From positions 38,229,362 through 38,293,361 of the forward strand of contig NC_060061.1 of assembly GCF_020283565.1 (NCBI RefSeq): a stretch of 64,000 nt of DNA, read 5' to 3'. The DNA is from Trifolium pratense. Its lineage: Eukaryota > Streptophyta > Magnoliopsida > Fabales > Fabaceae. This document shows positions 39,757 through 51,723 of the stretch, piece by piece. The notes under the pieces are model-generated. The model was not told the DNA's origin, did no database searches, and saw only the letters and a list, made by a program, of their open reading frames with translations. How positions within the stretch are numbered: position 1 is the stretch's first letter; each line of letters starts with the position of its first letter. Made by a program: the position numbers and the translations under genes.

Positions 39757-40264
39757 GTAGGGATGGATTCAAAAATCAATCATGACGGACCTAATTTTTT
39801 TTAATAATAAATGGTAGATTAAAATATGTTTTTGATCCTTACAAAATCACAAGTTTTTTCCATTTAGTCCTTTTAAATTTTAATTGTAAATTTAATTCTC
39901 TAAAATATTGCTATTTTAAATTCTATTTCTACTCAAACACTCATAAATATATGATATCTACGTAGAAAACATGCATGCATGTGGGAGAGGCCCCTGCAAA
40001 GAAAACGAATGATTCCTATACTTCATTCCCCCACAAAACATGGTTTGTATAATAGTGGTCCAAAAACACACACAATTCAGACGTAGCTAAGCATCTCTAT
40101 TATTTGGTTTGGAAAGAAAAGGAAAGTAGAGAACATATCCAGTTACAAACTGCATTATTTCTCTCCCCCACTACTATTATAGTAAAAATATAAAAAACGT
40201 TAAATTTTAGACCCTTATTAGAAAATGTTATGATAACAACAGATACTCACTTCCAATATAGCGA

Positions 40265-41052
40265 GGGCATGTTTGGTGCGCAAAATAGAATAGAGATAAG
40301 ATATGATAAGAAGCTGGATAAAGATATGATAAAATAGCGACAGGATAAACACATATCATGTCATGTATTTGATGCAAATAGGATAAGAATGATGATATCA
40401 TTATTTTATCATATCATGTGTTTGGTGCACACTTGATATCGACATGATAAGATTAAATGAAAAACTTATTATTATAAAACAAATACATTTTTTTATATAA
40501 GAATTTTTTTTAATTAACATAAAATAATAAATAAAATTTTAAAAAAACATGAAGAAATATATTGCTAAAATTTAAATTGTATCAAATTAAAATTGTCATA
40601 CACATAAGTAGCAAGAAATCAACGAAGCAACAAAACAACGATAAAGCATCAGGCCCATTCTCAATATTTTTATCAAACCATACTTAAATCAAAATTTTGT
40701 AAAATTTATATTCGTTAAAGCATTATTGAACGGTGTAACATTATTCAAATGTTATACCGATATAATTTGATGTCTCTCCGTAAAATAAAAAGTTAATAAA
40801 GATTATTATGGGCTAGAAAGCTAGGCGTAAGATAAATATGGTGAATAAAGAATAATAAAAATTCATCTAAGTGCCTTCAGCAGGAATCGAAGGCGTGTAA
40901 GTTTAACAAATCCTATCATGTTGTTATCCTAACTTAAAATAAGGATTAGAATTATAAAAAGTCGTCCTATTGATGCACCAAACAAAAAATTTAAACAGGA
41001 TAGATTAATTTTATACTATCATGTCTTCTTATCCAACGCATCAAACGGATCC
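40265..41052. mobile_element. Harbinger-like MITE (788 bp)
   Basis: The ends are GGGCATGTTTGGTGCGCA and, as the complement of the right, GGATCCGTTTGATGCGTT. Flanks CGA/TGA suggest a degraded 3-bp duplication. Internal GATAAGATATGATAA words recur, as in the element at 43596-44490. No transposase. Confidence 0.6.
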
Positions 41053-41254
41053 TGAAGGAATAGCTAATTGGTTTTTTTTTATACTCATAGTCCAGTATTA
41101 GTTATAAATGTAGATTATCCACCACCATCACGTGAAGGAATAGTTTTGGAAAAGGAAAAAAAAAAACACATTTTTTAAATCATTATTTAACAATTGATTT
41201 ATTTGGTCTGTGTGAATTTCTAGATCTGTGTATTATCACGTGAAGCATGTTTTT

Positions 41255-42404
41255 TTTTATGTAATAAAAAAAAAAGATTTTTTTTTATAAGCAACATATA
41301 TTATAAAGGAGTATAAGGGATACTCAAACCCTTACAACACAAAGTAAGAAATCACATTCTTTGAATACAAGTCATATGATCATGACACCAATTCGAAAAA
41401 GACATAGAAGTACAAGAATGATGACCATACCGACCGTTAAACCACAACCAAGAGTTAGCTATAATATCTTCCACAAGAGATGAAACATTTGGAATGACGC
41501 CATTGAATACCACGTTGTTTCTAAGCTTCCATATGTTCCATGTAGTGGCCAACCAAAACAAATGTCTAACGCGCTCACCTTTCTTCGCTGTTATCATATC
41601 GTCAAACAACAAGAAATGGTTCCAACCTTCTGCACCTGCTGATATACTCTTCATTCCTAACCATCTATAAACTGATTCCCACACGCCTTTACTAAACGCG
41701 CAGTGAAAAAAGAGATGGGAGCAATCCTCCTGATAAAGAAAACAAAAGATACAAGACAAATCATGCGGGTTAACCAATATACCTCTTCGATTAAGCGCTA
41801 TCCTCGTAAGTAGTCTATCTAATAATAACCTCCAGCCAAAAACATTAACTTGGATGGTGCATTATTCCTCCACAACTTTTTAATAGCAGACAACACATTA
41901 AAATTCAAAACATCAACCTGACGATGTTCTAATAACGAAAAAAATACTAGCTATTCCAGGCAGCCATCGCCATCTATCATGAGAGTTCGGATGAAGTGAA
42001 AAGGCTAACAACAATTCCTTAAGATCTTTCAATTGTTGTTCCTTAATTTCTAATGACTGAACAGTCCATTGCCATGACCACAAAGAATGCTCATCATTCC
42101 CAACAACCCTCCCTGCTATCATAACATCCGTGATACCTCTTTTTCAAAATGAATAGGAAATAAATCTTTAAATGATTCGCTCCCAAACCATTTAAACTTC
42201 CAAAAACCAATATTATTACCATCACCAACACAACATGCTACATTTAGTTTAAACCAATCATCCTCTACCCCCCTACCCAAGCCTATAATGTCCTTCCACC
42301 AAATCGATGTCTTTGCTCCCGTTAGAGTCGTATCTCTACCCAACAATTGAGTAGGCAAGTGATCGTACCTAAACTGTAATTGTATTATCAAAGGGATTGG
42401 AGGC
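41255..42404 (-). pseudogene. LINE 3' part with zf-RVT domain, broken
   Basis: On the minus strand, frames at 42404-42119, 42122-41913 and 41777-41352 join into a plant L1-type polyprotein C terminus. It has a WWKDIIGLG segment, then CIFCFLYQEDCSHLFFHC (Cys-Cys-His-Cys zinc-binding pattern of zf-RVT), then LFWLATTWNIWKLRNNVVF. Stops and frameshifts separate the frames. Downstream GGGTTTGAGTATCCCTTATA and an A-rich tail (41262-41292 as T/A runs) match the 3' end of the LINE at 63457, so the two belong to one family. The 5' side is cut at the fold-back at 42407. Confidence 0.8.
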
Positions 42405-42406
42405 AT

Positions 42407-42782
42407 GAGTGAATTTAGACATTACATATTTGTTACACATCTCAATAACATTTTAACCGATATAAATTTTATAAAATCAACGTTGGATTGAAAGTTTATA
42501 TCATATAGATCATTTATGTAAAATTTCAAATAAATACAAAATCATTTGATATGATATTGAGACACATAAAGATTAACGACATTTAAAAAAAAAAAACGTT
42601 AGTTTTGATGTATCTTAATAACATATCAAATGATTTTGGATTTATTTGAAATTTTAAATAAATGATCTATATGATATAAATTTTCAATCCAACGGTGATT
42701 TTATAAAATTTATATCGGTTAAAACGTTATTGAGATGGTAACATTTGATGTCAAACAAGCTGGTGTCAATAGATCCTGACTC
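42407..42782. mobile_element. Fold-back MITE related to 4867-5264
   Basis: Arms of about 150 bp carry TTTTAACCGATATAAATTTT and ATCATTTGATATGATATTGA with their complements. The right end GATCCTGACTC matches the 4867-5264 family; the left terminus is decayed. No target duplication is recognisable. It abuts the LINE remnant. Confidence 0.7.
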
Positions 42783-42840
42783 ATGTAGTAATTATAATAT
42801 GAAGTATAATATATTAAACGTGATCATAGTATAATATATA

Positions 42841-43488
42841 CTCCCTCTGTCCCAAATTATAAGGGAAAAAATCCTATTTTTTTTGTCCCAAATTATAAGC
42901 GAAAAACCATTTTCAAGAATGTTTTTTTCCTTAGGGTGCGTTTGATTCGTAAAACAGCAAGGACTGGACAGAACAGTACAGGACAAAACAAGATAATACA
43001 GGACTGGACAAACCTGTACCGGAAAGATATAGGACGATAATATTTTTATATTCGAAAATAAAATGAGTATTTTCGTATTTTTTATAGTTGTGCTGTGGAC
43101 AAAAAGTTGTCCCGTGGTTTGGTGAGGGACAAAAAATCTTGTTTTTGTTCTGTCCCTTGTTACCTAATTTGTACAGTCCCATAACCAATTTCAAATCAAA
43201 CAGAGTACAACAAAAGTTGTCCTGTCCAGTCCTCTGTTTTTTAGCAAATCAAACGCACCCTTAATATCATAAAATTAAATGCAAATTGCTTTTAATTTTT
43301 TTTTTCTCTCTCTCTCTCTCTCTCTCTCCCTTTTTTTCAATAAACAACCACCAATAAAATTGTTTTTACATCATCTCATGCAACTTATTTCAAGGAAATC
43401 TCACATAAACATATTTCAAATTATCGTGTTTTACTTTTTTAATAAGTGTGATTTTTGTTTTTTCCCTTATAATTTGGGACGGAGGGAG
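42841..43488. mobile_element. Stowaway MITE hosting a nested Tourist-like MITE
   Basis: The ends CTCCCTCTGTCCCAAATTAT (left) and CTCCCTCCGTCCCAAATTAT (complement of right) are flanked by TA on both sides. The element is enlarged by the insertion at 42934-43260 and a (CT)n tract at 43303-43329. Confidence 0.8.
42934..43260. mobile_element. Tourist/Harbinger-like MITE inside the Stowaway
   Basis: The ends are GGGTGCGTTTGATTCG and, as the complement of the right, GGGTGCGTTTGATTTG, with a TTA target duplication (42931-42933, 43261-43263). Internal GGACTGGACAG and its complement pair. The 327-bp size is usual for Tourist elements. Confidence 0.8.
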
Positions 43489-43595
43489 TAGCAATTATAA
43501 TAATGTAGTAAAAAAAAGATTGAATATGTATTAATTGTATAAAATAAGTGGGTTGATTTCTATTTAAACAAAAGTAGGCTTTGATTTCATATTTA

Positions 43596-44490
43596 GGGTC
43601 CGTTTGGTGCACAGGATAAGAGACAGGATAGGATAACTGTATCATATCTTGCCGCAATCCAGTGTTTGGTGATACAGCAAGATATGATAAGTTAATCCTG
43701 AAGCTTATCCTATCCTGTCTCTCTAGTTATAATTCTTATTCTGAATTTGAGCTGGGTTACCAGCAGGATAGGATAAGAAAATAAATTACTGATTTATTTT
43801 ATAAAATATATTTTAAAATACATAAAATAAAATTAATAAAATAAAAATAATAAAATAATTAATTTAAATATATATGTGATTTTCTCACAGGGGTAATTTT
43901 GTAATTTATATATTCTAAAAAATCAAAATTTTACTAAAATTAAAATATTTTAAAGTAAAATGATTATTAAAAAATTGACAAATAGGGATATTAATTTAAA
44001 TTTTATAAAAAATTAAATATAATTCTCTTGCAATAGTAGTTTTATTATTTACGTATGAGATATATCATATATTTATTTGGTTTATCTAACATGTATATAT
44101 TATTGAGTTATTTATTTGATCATGATTCATATAAAAAATTAAACTTGATTATTTTCTCATGATTTTTATTTGAAATTATATAAAGTTATCTGAATACTTA
44201 TTTATATTTTTTATTTATAAAATTCAAAGTATTACAAAATAATTTTAAAAAAATAACAATTGTTTTACAAGAGTAATTTTGTCATTTAAATATGTTATAT
44301 ATATCTTATCATATTATTATGAGCTATTAAAAACAAAATTATAATAGTTATCATGTTTGTTATCCTGTGTGCACCAAACACAGGATATGATTACTGAGTA
44401 TAATTGTTATCCTGCTGTTATCATATCTTATCCTTATCATGTTTTATATCTTATCCTGTCACTATGCTACCCTGCGCACCAAACGAGCCC
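43596..44490. mobile_element. Harbinger-like non-autonomous element (895 bp)
   Basis: The ends are GGGTCCGTTTGGTGCACAGG and, as the complement of the right, GGGCTCGTTTGGTGCGCAGG. The target duplication is TTA (43593-43595 and 44491-44493). Subterminal GATAAGATATGATA words occur in both orientations; the middle is AT-rich and has no frame. Confidence 0.8.
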
Positions 44491-44529
44491 TTATTATATT
44501 AGATGTTGGTTACAAAATTATATCAAATT

Positions 44530-44610
44530 GATTGACATAACTTAGTGGCAAATGCACTAAATAATTCTTAGATGATATGAGTTCGATTCTTGCTGAGTTA
44601 TTTTTTTAAC
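44530..44610 (+). repeat. Possible SINE fragment
   Basis: ACTTAGTGGCAAATGC and GAGTTCGATTCTTGCTGAG form weak A- and B-box-like words about 50 bp apart. Confidence 0.3.
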
Positions 44611-45889
44611 ATTTTATTTGAATTAAATTAGGGTAAAAATGAGAGGGAGAAAAATTAGGTTTTGGGTTAGCAAAATATTACAAACTTGGAATATAAGAGA
44701 TAAGAGATAAAAATGCTATTTAGTAAGAATTTTTGTATGCAAGAAAAAGAAGAATCTTATGTGGCAATATTTAACACTTACAAATTATAATTACTCTATC
44801 TCCCATGTATGGTTATCGAATCTTTGATTGGTCAGATTTCCTATTTTTGTGGATTCTTATCTTTCTTGTGTAAATATTTCTTACTAAATAGCAATGCTCA
44901 AAATTTATTTTCTTGATTAGACTTTCTAAATTTGTCTCTTATAAAAATGATCGAAGGGAGTATTATTTATGGTGAATTCTTCGGTACACATATTATGTGG
45001 ATGTGTACCAGTACACCGCTGATGTGGTTAACAAGTAATATAGTAATTAATGCAGATTTGTCAAAAAAAAAATTAATGCAGATTTTGTTTCTTTATTAAG
45101 TTTTTTATAATAAACACTACTTTTTAATATTGGTAAATGTATCCTTCCACAATAAATCAAATCATGCATCATATCTTTCAAGTTATATATGATTTTCAAC
45201 AAATTCAAATATTTTAATATTATTTTAATATCTTATAAATAATATTATTTTAGTATTTTCTTAAAAATTAAAATATGATTTTAATAACTTTTTTAATTAT
45301 TCAAACAAAAAAAACTATTAAAATTATTAATATGATTGATAACTACGATTTTAATATTTCAATATTATTACCTTTCAATTTTTTTTTAAATATTATTAGT
45401 TTATAAAGATTAATATTCATTTACCACCTAATCATTAGTGCATATAATTATTAAAAAATATTTATTTTTTAGTATAAAAAACTTAAATTTTTTAATATGT
45501 TTATATATTTTATTGTAATATTGTTAATTTTTAGTGATTCGTTATATTTTACAGGGTTAAATAAGTTTGTTATCGATACAAAATTACTAAATTTAATTTT
45601 TCATCTTCATAAGAAAATGTCATGTTTTGATCCCCACAAAATGTGTATGCATGCAATTCTGGTATGTTGTAAAGTTGATGTATATTTCGGATGATTTGCA
45701 AATATGTATAGCGCATTATAAAAAGTTTGTCCAAAAGTAAGGAGCACAAAATTTGATTTATAGGTCAAAATATTCGTTACTTTTATCTTGATATTTTGAT
45801 TTAGAAAATTCATATTTAATTCGTCTCATATTAAAAAATACTAAAGTTTTGTAAATGAACTTTTGATATTGTTCTAGACATGCTTGATT

Positions 45890-46740
45890 TTCGAAATTTA
45901 AATTCATAAGTTATTGTTAGTCCAATTAAGTGATATTGAACGACTTGATTGAGAAAAATTGAATTCCTTAATAAAGTATGTATAATTAGTTAAGTTTGCA
46001 TATGAAACTATGTTTCAAGTTGAAGGGTTTGATCTAAATTTTTTTATTTTTGTTGACACAATTGACATTATTAGTCGAGACTTAATAGTCATTTCATTTG
46101 AATTATGTTTTTTTAAGTCATAGTTAATCTAACTAGTCAAGGTTGAATTGTTTGATTTTAGAATTTGAATTCTTAGGTGTTTCTCATTCCCACTTGGTCA
46201 AGTTGAATAGTGAGATTGAGAATGTTTGATCTCCTTAGTTCCTTTCCGTCTAATTGGTTGTGACTTAACAATCATTTCATAATAACTAGGTTTCTGGTGT
46301 AATAATTCGTCCAACAATATGAGATTGAATTGTTAGCTAGAATGTTGAAATTCTACTTTTTAAGTGTTTATCATTTCAATTAGGTCAAGTTGAATAGATT
46401 AACTGAGATGAATTGATTCCCTATGTCACAGTTGAGAAAATTAGTTGTGACTTAACACTCGTTTCATATGAATTACGTTTCTTTAGTCATAGTTAATCTA
46501 ACTAGTTGATGTTGAACTGTTACATTGTCGACATGCAAATTCTTAAGAGTTTTACATTTCAATTTGGTCAATTTATTTTTTTAGTTCTTATCGGTAGAAT
46601 TGGTAGCAACTTAATAATCTTTTTCTGATAACTAGGTTTTTGTTTCACATGTAATCCAATTAGTTGACATCGAAATGTTATATTGCTAAAAATTTAAATG
46701 TCATGTGTCTCGTTCCAATTAGGTGGTATTGAATTGTTTG
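45890..46740. repeat. Degenerate tandem array, period about 170-200 bp
   Basis: The words GTGACTTAAYARTCATTTCAT, GTCATAGTTAATCTAACTAG and CAATTNGGTCAAGTTGAAT recur in the same order at least three times (about 46080, 46260, 46440, with partial copies at 45900 and 46610). Strongly diverged between copies. No coding frame. Confidence 0.65.
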
Positions 46741-46764
46741 AGAAAAAAAATTAAAATCAAACAC

Positions 46765-46832
46765 GTAGAATACAACTGAAGTTGTCCTTTAAAGTCTCTT
46801 AAGTTTTAGCAGATCAAACGCACACTTAATAA
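46765..46832. repeat. Right-end fragment of a Tourist-like MITE
   Basis: AGTTGTCCTTTAAAGTCTC and TTTAGCAGATCAAACGCACA resemble the right end of 42934-43260. The left end is missing. Confidence 0.5.
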
Positions 46833-47262
46833 ACCTAAATTTTCTAATAAAACTTGTTGAGGGCTTAAGTAAGAAAAGTCCTCAAACTTATTAGAGGGCT
46901 TCTATGGTACATATGAAAAAATTTAATCTACCGGTACATTAGATCAATTAATTAATAAATTAATAATTATATATTAAATCAAAAAATTATTTTCCGATTA
47001 TTGTATTTCAGAGATAATAATTTCATAAGAAAAGACACAATTTCAATGTTTTATAAGCAATACACAAACGTTTTTACATTTTTTCACAAAAAAAATCAAT
47101 ATTGACTTTTTATGAGTGATACTTTTTTTATAATTTTGATAAATAGTATTTAGTTATTATAATATTTCAAATTATAAAAAATGATTTCTTTTGGAAAAAT
47201 ATTCATTTTCCTAATAATTTAATGATCTAATATATCGGAAAAATATTCACTTACCTAATAGA

Positions 47263-47535
47263 GGTCTGGATAGGGTTCAATTTGAAAGCGACTCGCAGGT
47301 GTTGACTGAAACTATTCAAACGAGGCGTAGTGGTAATTCGGAATTTAGTTTAATTGTTGCTGATATTATCCAAATTATGTTATCGTGTATAAACTTTGAA
47401 GTTAAGTTTGTTAGTAGACAAGCAAATATGGTTGCTCATTTACTTGCTCGGGCGGCCAATTCTTGAGCTAGTTTCCGTAGATTTGAGATTATTCACTTAT
47501 GTATTGAACATTTACTAGTTAATGAAAGACGTTAA
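47263..47535 (+). pseudogene. LINE RNase H (RVT_3) C-terminal fragment
   Basis: The plus frame reads GLDRVQFESDSQVLTETIQT, then NFEVKFVSRQANMVAHLLAR, a stop where Trp would follow AANS, then FEIIHLCIEHLLVNE and a final stop. The FESDS...RQANMVAHLLAR pattern is the C-terminal RNase H-like domain of plant L1-type elements. It is truncated at the 5' side, with one nonsense change, inside the 3.6-kb Mutator-like element. Confidence 0.8.
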
Positions 47536-47560
47536 GTTTGATTAAAAAATAAAAAAAATT

Positions 47561-47796
47561 GAAGGAATATTTTTAGTAAAGGGTAATTTTGATAGAAACT
47601 CTCAAATATCTCAAATATTGTACAAAAAAAATATTTGAGAGTTTCTACAAAAAAAAAATATATATATTCGAGAGAGTTTTCAAAAAAAAAAAAGTACCGT
47701 ATATATAATATTTGAGAGAGCTTTTTAAAAAATATATAACATTTGAGATATTTGAGAGTTTCTACCAAAATTACCCTTTATTACAAATATTCCCTC
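47561..47796. mobile_element. Fold-back MITE
   Basis: GGGTAATTTTGATAGAAACT near 47580 pairs with AGTTTCTACCAAAATTACCC near 47755, extended by GGAATATTTTTAGTAAAG and its counterpart. CTCAAATATCTCAAAT repeats fill the loop. Confidence 0.65.
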
Positions 47797-47856
47797 ACCT
47801 CCACTTCCCTCCATCTACTTCGAACCAAACATACTCTAAAGGAAAATGTTACGTCA

Positions 47857-47997
47857 CCCGATCCTATATATAAGAAAAAATTTATTTTTTAGATTTATTG
47901 TAAAATTAAGTATCTAGATAACATTATAGTCTAGATACATCAACTTTACATTGAATTTAAAAATAAATTTTTTCTTATATAAAGGATCGGAGGGGGT
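47857..47997. mobile_element. Stowaway-like MITE
   Basis: GATCCTATATATAAGAAAAA on the left pairs with TTTTTTCTTATATAAAGGATC on the right, which continues GGAGGGGGTA. It closely resembles the single end at 2794. Confidence 0.6.
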
Positions 47998-48551
47998 ATC
48001 TAGTAAGAATTTTTTGATGCAAGAAAGAGAAGAATGATCCTCACAACCTAAAACAACAAAAAATCCAACCGCAGGAAATTGAAAAACCTTGAAATTGCAT
48101 ATATGAAATAAAAATATGAACTTTACGAAAAATTGAAAGAAATGCTTCAAAACGAGTGATGCTATAAGTATAAAAAATAATAGAAGTTGACGAAAAGCAA
48201 AAAAAAAAACACATATTAAAACCCTTTTGTCAATTTCACAAAAAAAAAAACCATTTTGAAATTTTTGTAAATTAAAAATCTCATCTCATCTCTCTTTTTT
48301 TTTTTTTTTTTTTTTTTTACAAAACATCTCTTCTCTTTATCTTGACAAAAGATAATTTAGGAAATTTCTTTAATTTCCATTTTAATTTTTTTGTAAATTA
48401 AAAGAGTAATTTAGGAAATTTCTATTTAAAGAAGTCTTGAAATGACATGTTAAATTATTATTACATGTGGACCAATTAAAATTATACACCTTAACAGTGT
48501 ACCGGTACACGTCCACATAAGATGTGTACCGGAGTGCTCACCATTATTTAT

Positions 48552-49300
48552 AGGGAAAAATTAACATATGTCATTAAGACATAATGATTCAAATAAATAA
48601 ATGTTTTATTGTAATTCGTGCATATAATTTACTTTTTAAACTTTTCACAAATTAATTGCACAACTTTTAAGGAAATGTTTTTATTTTTGAATTTTTAACA
48701 TGTGCATTAGAACATACAATATATGTGGGTACATGTTAGCGAGATCGTTAATTATAATGTATTGGATCTTGTTTAATCACCATTACGATAAATACATACT
48801 GGAATATACTCCATCAGACCCTTTTTTTTATAAAGAACACTTTGAAAAATCACACAGACCAAATAAACTAATTTTTCTCATTAATAATTCTAAAATTTTA
48901 TGTTTCATTCTAAAACCAACCCTCGTCTAGCATGAAAAATAAGTCTCTCTAATTAATGCACTAGCATTAGAATGAATTATTTGATTTTAATTAGTAAGAA
49001 CACAAATGGAATTGTGTATTTAATAAAGAATAAATTTAAAGAGTGTTTCCTATAAAAGGACAAATAAAATTTAAAAATTGCTTATGTCTTAGATGAAGTG
49101 ATAATCCACTTAAATTAAACTCATGTATAATTGTGAGATCCCGGGTTCGAACCCGAGTCATGATGTCCGACCTAACAAATTCATAAGAGATAAATTATGA
49201 CATTTTTTTGGATGTTTATAAAATAAACAATCATCAAATTTTAACTCTATTGAATTTCGGGGGACATAAACCCTAACTAGTAAGTCCACACAAAAACATA
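48552..49300. other. Spacer with one SINE-like element
   Basis: No gene seen. At 49085-49180 a SINE-like head (CTTAGATGAAGTGATAATCC) is followed by the B-box-like GGGTTCGAACCCG. Confidence 0.4.
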
Positions 49301-49806
49301 ACACTACTAATGAACAGGTAGATTAATGACCGAATTTAGGGAGGGTATACAATCCCTCACAACCTGTGACGGGATTAGTTACGAAAAGTGATGATTTTAC
49401 TTAGAATAATTTTTTTTAATTTTAGTGATGTAATTTATTACAATTAGTTTCTCTCACGAATATTTCGTCGTAAAATCGGTCACAAATTTAATTAGTTTTT
49501 TGCTTTATTAGAGAATCTGTCACAAAATACGGTCTCAAATATTTTTTTAGTGAGGGAAATATTCCGTTATAAACATGGTAAATGTTATAAAATTTGTGAG
49601 GGAATTATTTCATCACAAACAATTATTTTAAAATATAAAGACAATTTATATTTTATTTTGTTTTCGATTAGAAAACACACAAACTATGCATTCTGAAAAT
49701 CACACACAAAAGCGCTTTCTGGAAATCGCTTTCCCGCTCACAAACTCGCATTCCCTTTTCGTTTCTTCTTCGGAGCTTACACACTGAAGATTCCACACTG
49801 TAAGTG

Positions 49807-49807
<1 letters not shown>

Positions 49808-49856
<49 letters not shown>

Positions 49857-49862
49857 TTCTCT
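49808..49862. repeat. (CT)n microsatellite
   Basis: About 24 CT units with a few interruptions at the right side; probably in the leader of the CACTA gene. Confidence 0.9.
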
Positions 49863-51723
49863 CTCCATTTTGTTCTTCTCTGAGCTTATATCGAAGTGCG
49901 ATTAAGTGATTTTTGCAAATGTGATTTTTTATATTAGTAAAAAATCTGTTAAGAGCGAAGATTAATTAAGAAATTAGGGTTAAGACTGCAAGTTGAACTA
50001 TATTGAATTGAAACATAACCTAAATAATTTTTGTTGACATTTTTTAATTTTTGAATTGAAATAAGGATTGTAAGACATTTTTGAATTTTTGATAATATTT
50101 GTTGAATTATGATGTGTTTTTTGGTTGTGAACTTTGTTTCAATTATGATATATCTGTCCATAGTTTAGACACAATAATCTCAACGAACTAGTTGAACTAA
50201 GTAGCTGAATTATGATGTGTTTGTGTATTTTTTCGGTAAATAGATCAAAAATTGCTTTAGTCTTTTCATTGTGTTTATTTTTCTTATTATAACACGTAGT
50301 CATTTGTTATTAGTTGAATGCATTCTTTTGCGGTTTCGGTAAACCTGTTTTGTGCTTGGCATGATCATTAACAGTTAGGGTGCTTCCTGTCCAAGTCTCT
50401 TGATGGTGGCTAGTGTAGTTATAGGTTTTTTTGAAGTTGGATTATCCACAAGTTAAGAGATTTTGCTGAACTTATTCACACAGACCAATAAAATTGACTA
50501 TCTTATTACCTTATTTTATAAAACCTGCTAACATATACACTACTTTTGTTGTTGGTACATATTCAGGTGTAAATGACTTTGACAGGACTCTCTTTATTTC
50601 ATGTACAAACTAGTTATTTGTTTCTTACTCATATTTCACAAGTTTGGATATTTTGGGGTTCTCTTCTCATTCATTCGTACCACTTCTATAGTTGTTATGT
50701 GCATATAACTTTCGCTTCATGCAAGTGTGGTGGAGACTAGAGACCTTTAAGTTCTTTGATGTTGTTCTTTGTTTATTCTTTTCAGTTCACTTCTAATAGG
50801 TAATACCACCCTGTAGTTCTTACTCAGTTGAAAATGATTTGGTTGAGTTAGACAATTGGGATGGTGATAGAAACTCAAAAACATCTCTTCTACAATGTCA
50901 TGAAGCATGATAAAACCATTGACTGCATCCTTCATTATGAAAATATTTATATGAAAAACAGACAGTGCTGGTGCTATTTCCTTTTTATGTTCTTACTGTC
51001 CAAAGTAAGAGTTATACTTTTTTAAAATAATATTGGATTATTCTCAGGTATGAATAAATAATATTGGATTATTTACTACTTTGATACACAGTTTTGGTGT
51101 GTAGTTCTATGTGGTTTTGCTGCTTCATATAGGTAATTTAGCAAGGAATAACTTGTGTTTAAAATTGATATAATTAATTTTCTTGTGTGTTCAAAGGATA
51201 GCTTGAACAATTTTGTTTATAAATATTCTCCGAGTTTATGTTTTACTCTCTTTTGAGCTCAGAGTAGTTTTGATTTCTTAGGTTGGTTTATAGGAGTTAG
51301 ATTTTATTTAGAGAATTTTGTGTAGTCTCTCAATTGGGAAATGAGAGGTTTGTTTTCTAAACTAATGATCTATGGTTTATATATATTTTTTTTTTGAACA
51401 GCCTATGGTTTATATATCTGTTTCTTTGTCACAGGCTATTGTAGCAGATCTGCAGGAGACAATTCACAAGTGAAGTAAGTGACCAATTTTTTTTATGTAT
51501 AAGTTACACTTTTATAAGTAATATCTGAGAAGAAAAATGACCAAAATCAAATTAGTCTTATGCTTATGCCTTGATGGGTCTAAGATGTTTCTATATATTG
51601 TTCTAGTTATTTCTATAATATATTTTGAGCACATGTTATACCTACTACAACCTGCTATCAATTATTGTTTATAGTGTTGGTTAAACTGATTTTAAACTTG
51701 ATTTTTTAAATATGCATACATAG

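Larger units (their letters stand above)
44971..48542. mobile_element. Mutator-like element, 3572 bp, no transposase
   Basis: Inverted ends share the words CGGTACACAT, ATGTGGA and GTGTACC over about 50 bp (left 44971-45025; right 48490-48542 in complement). The perfect 9-bp target duplication ATTATTTAT lies at 44962-44970 and 48543-48551. The interior holds a degenerate tandem array (45890-46740), a LINE fragment, a fold-back MITE, a Stowaway-like element and T-rich runs, but no transposase frame. Nested insertions suggest it is older than its neighbours. Confidence 0.8.

Noticed and set aside
43279..43491. 70-codon frame with a Leu/Ser run
   Set aside because: It is the CT microsatellite inside a Stowaway MITE.
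49668..49868. 66-codon frame with an Arg/Glu run
   Set aside because: It is the complement of the CT microsatellite in the CACTA leader.
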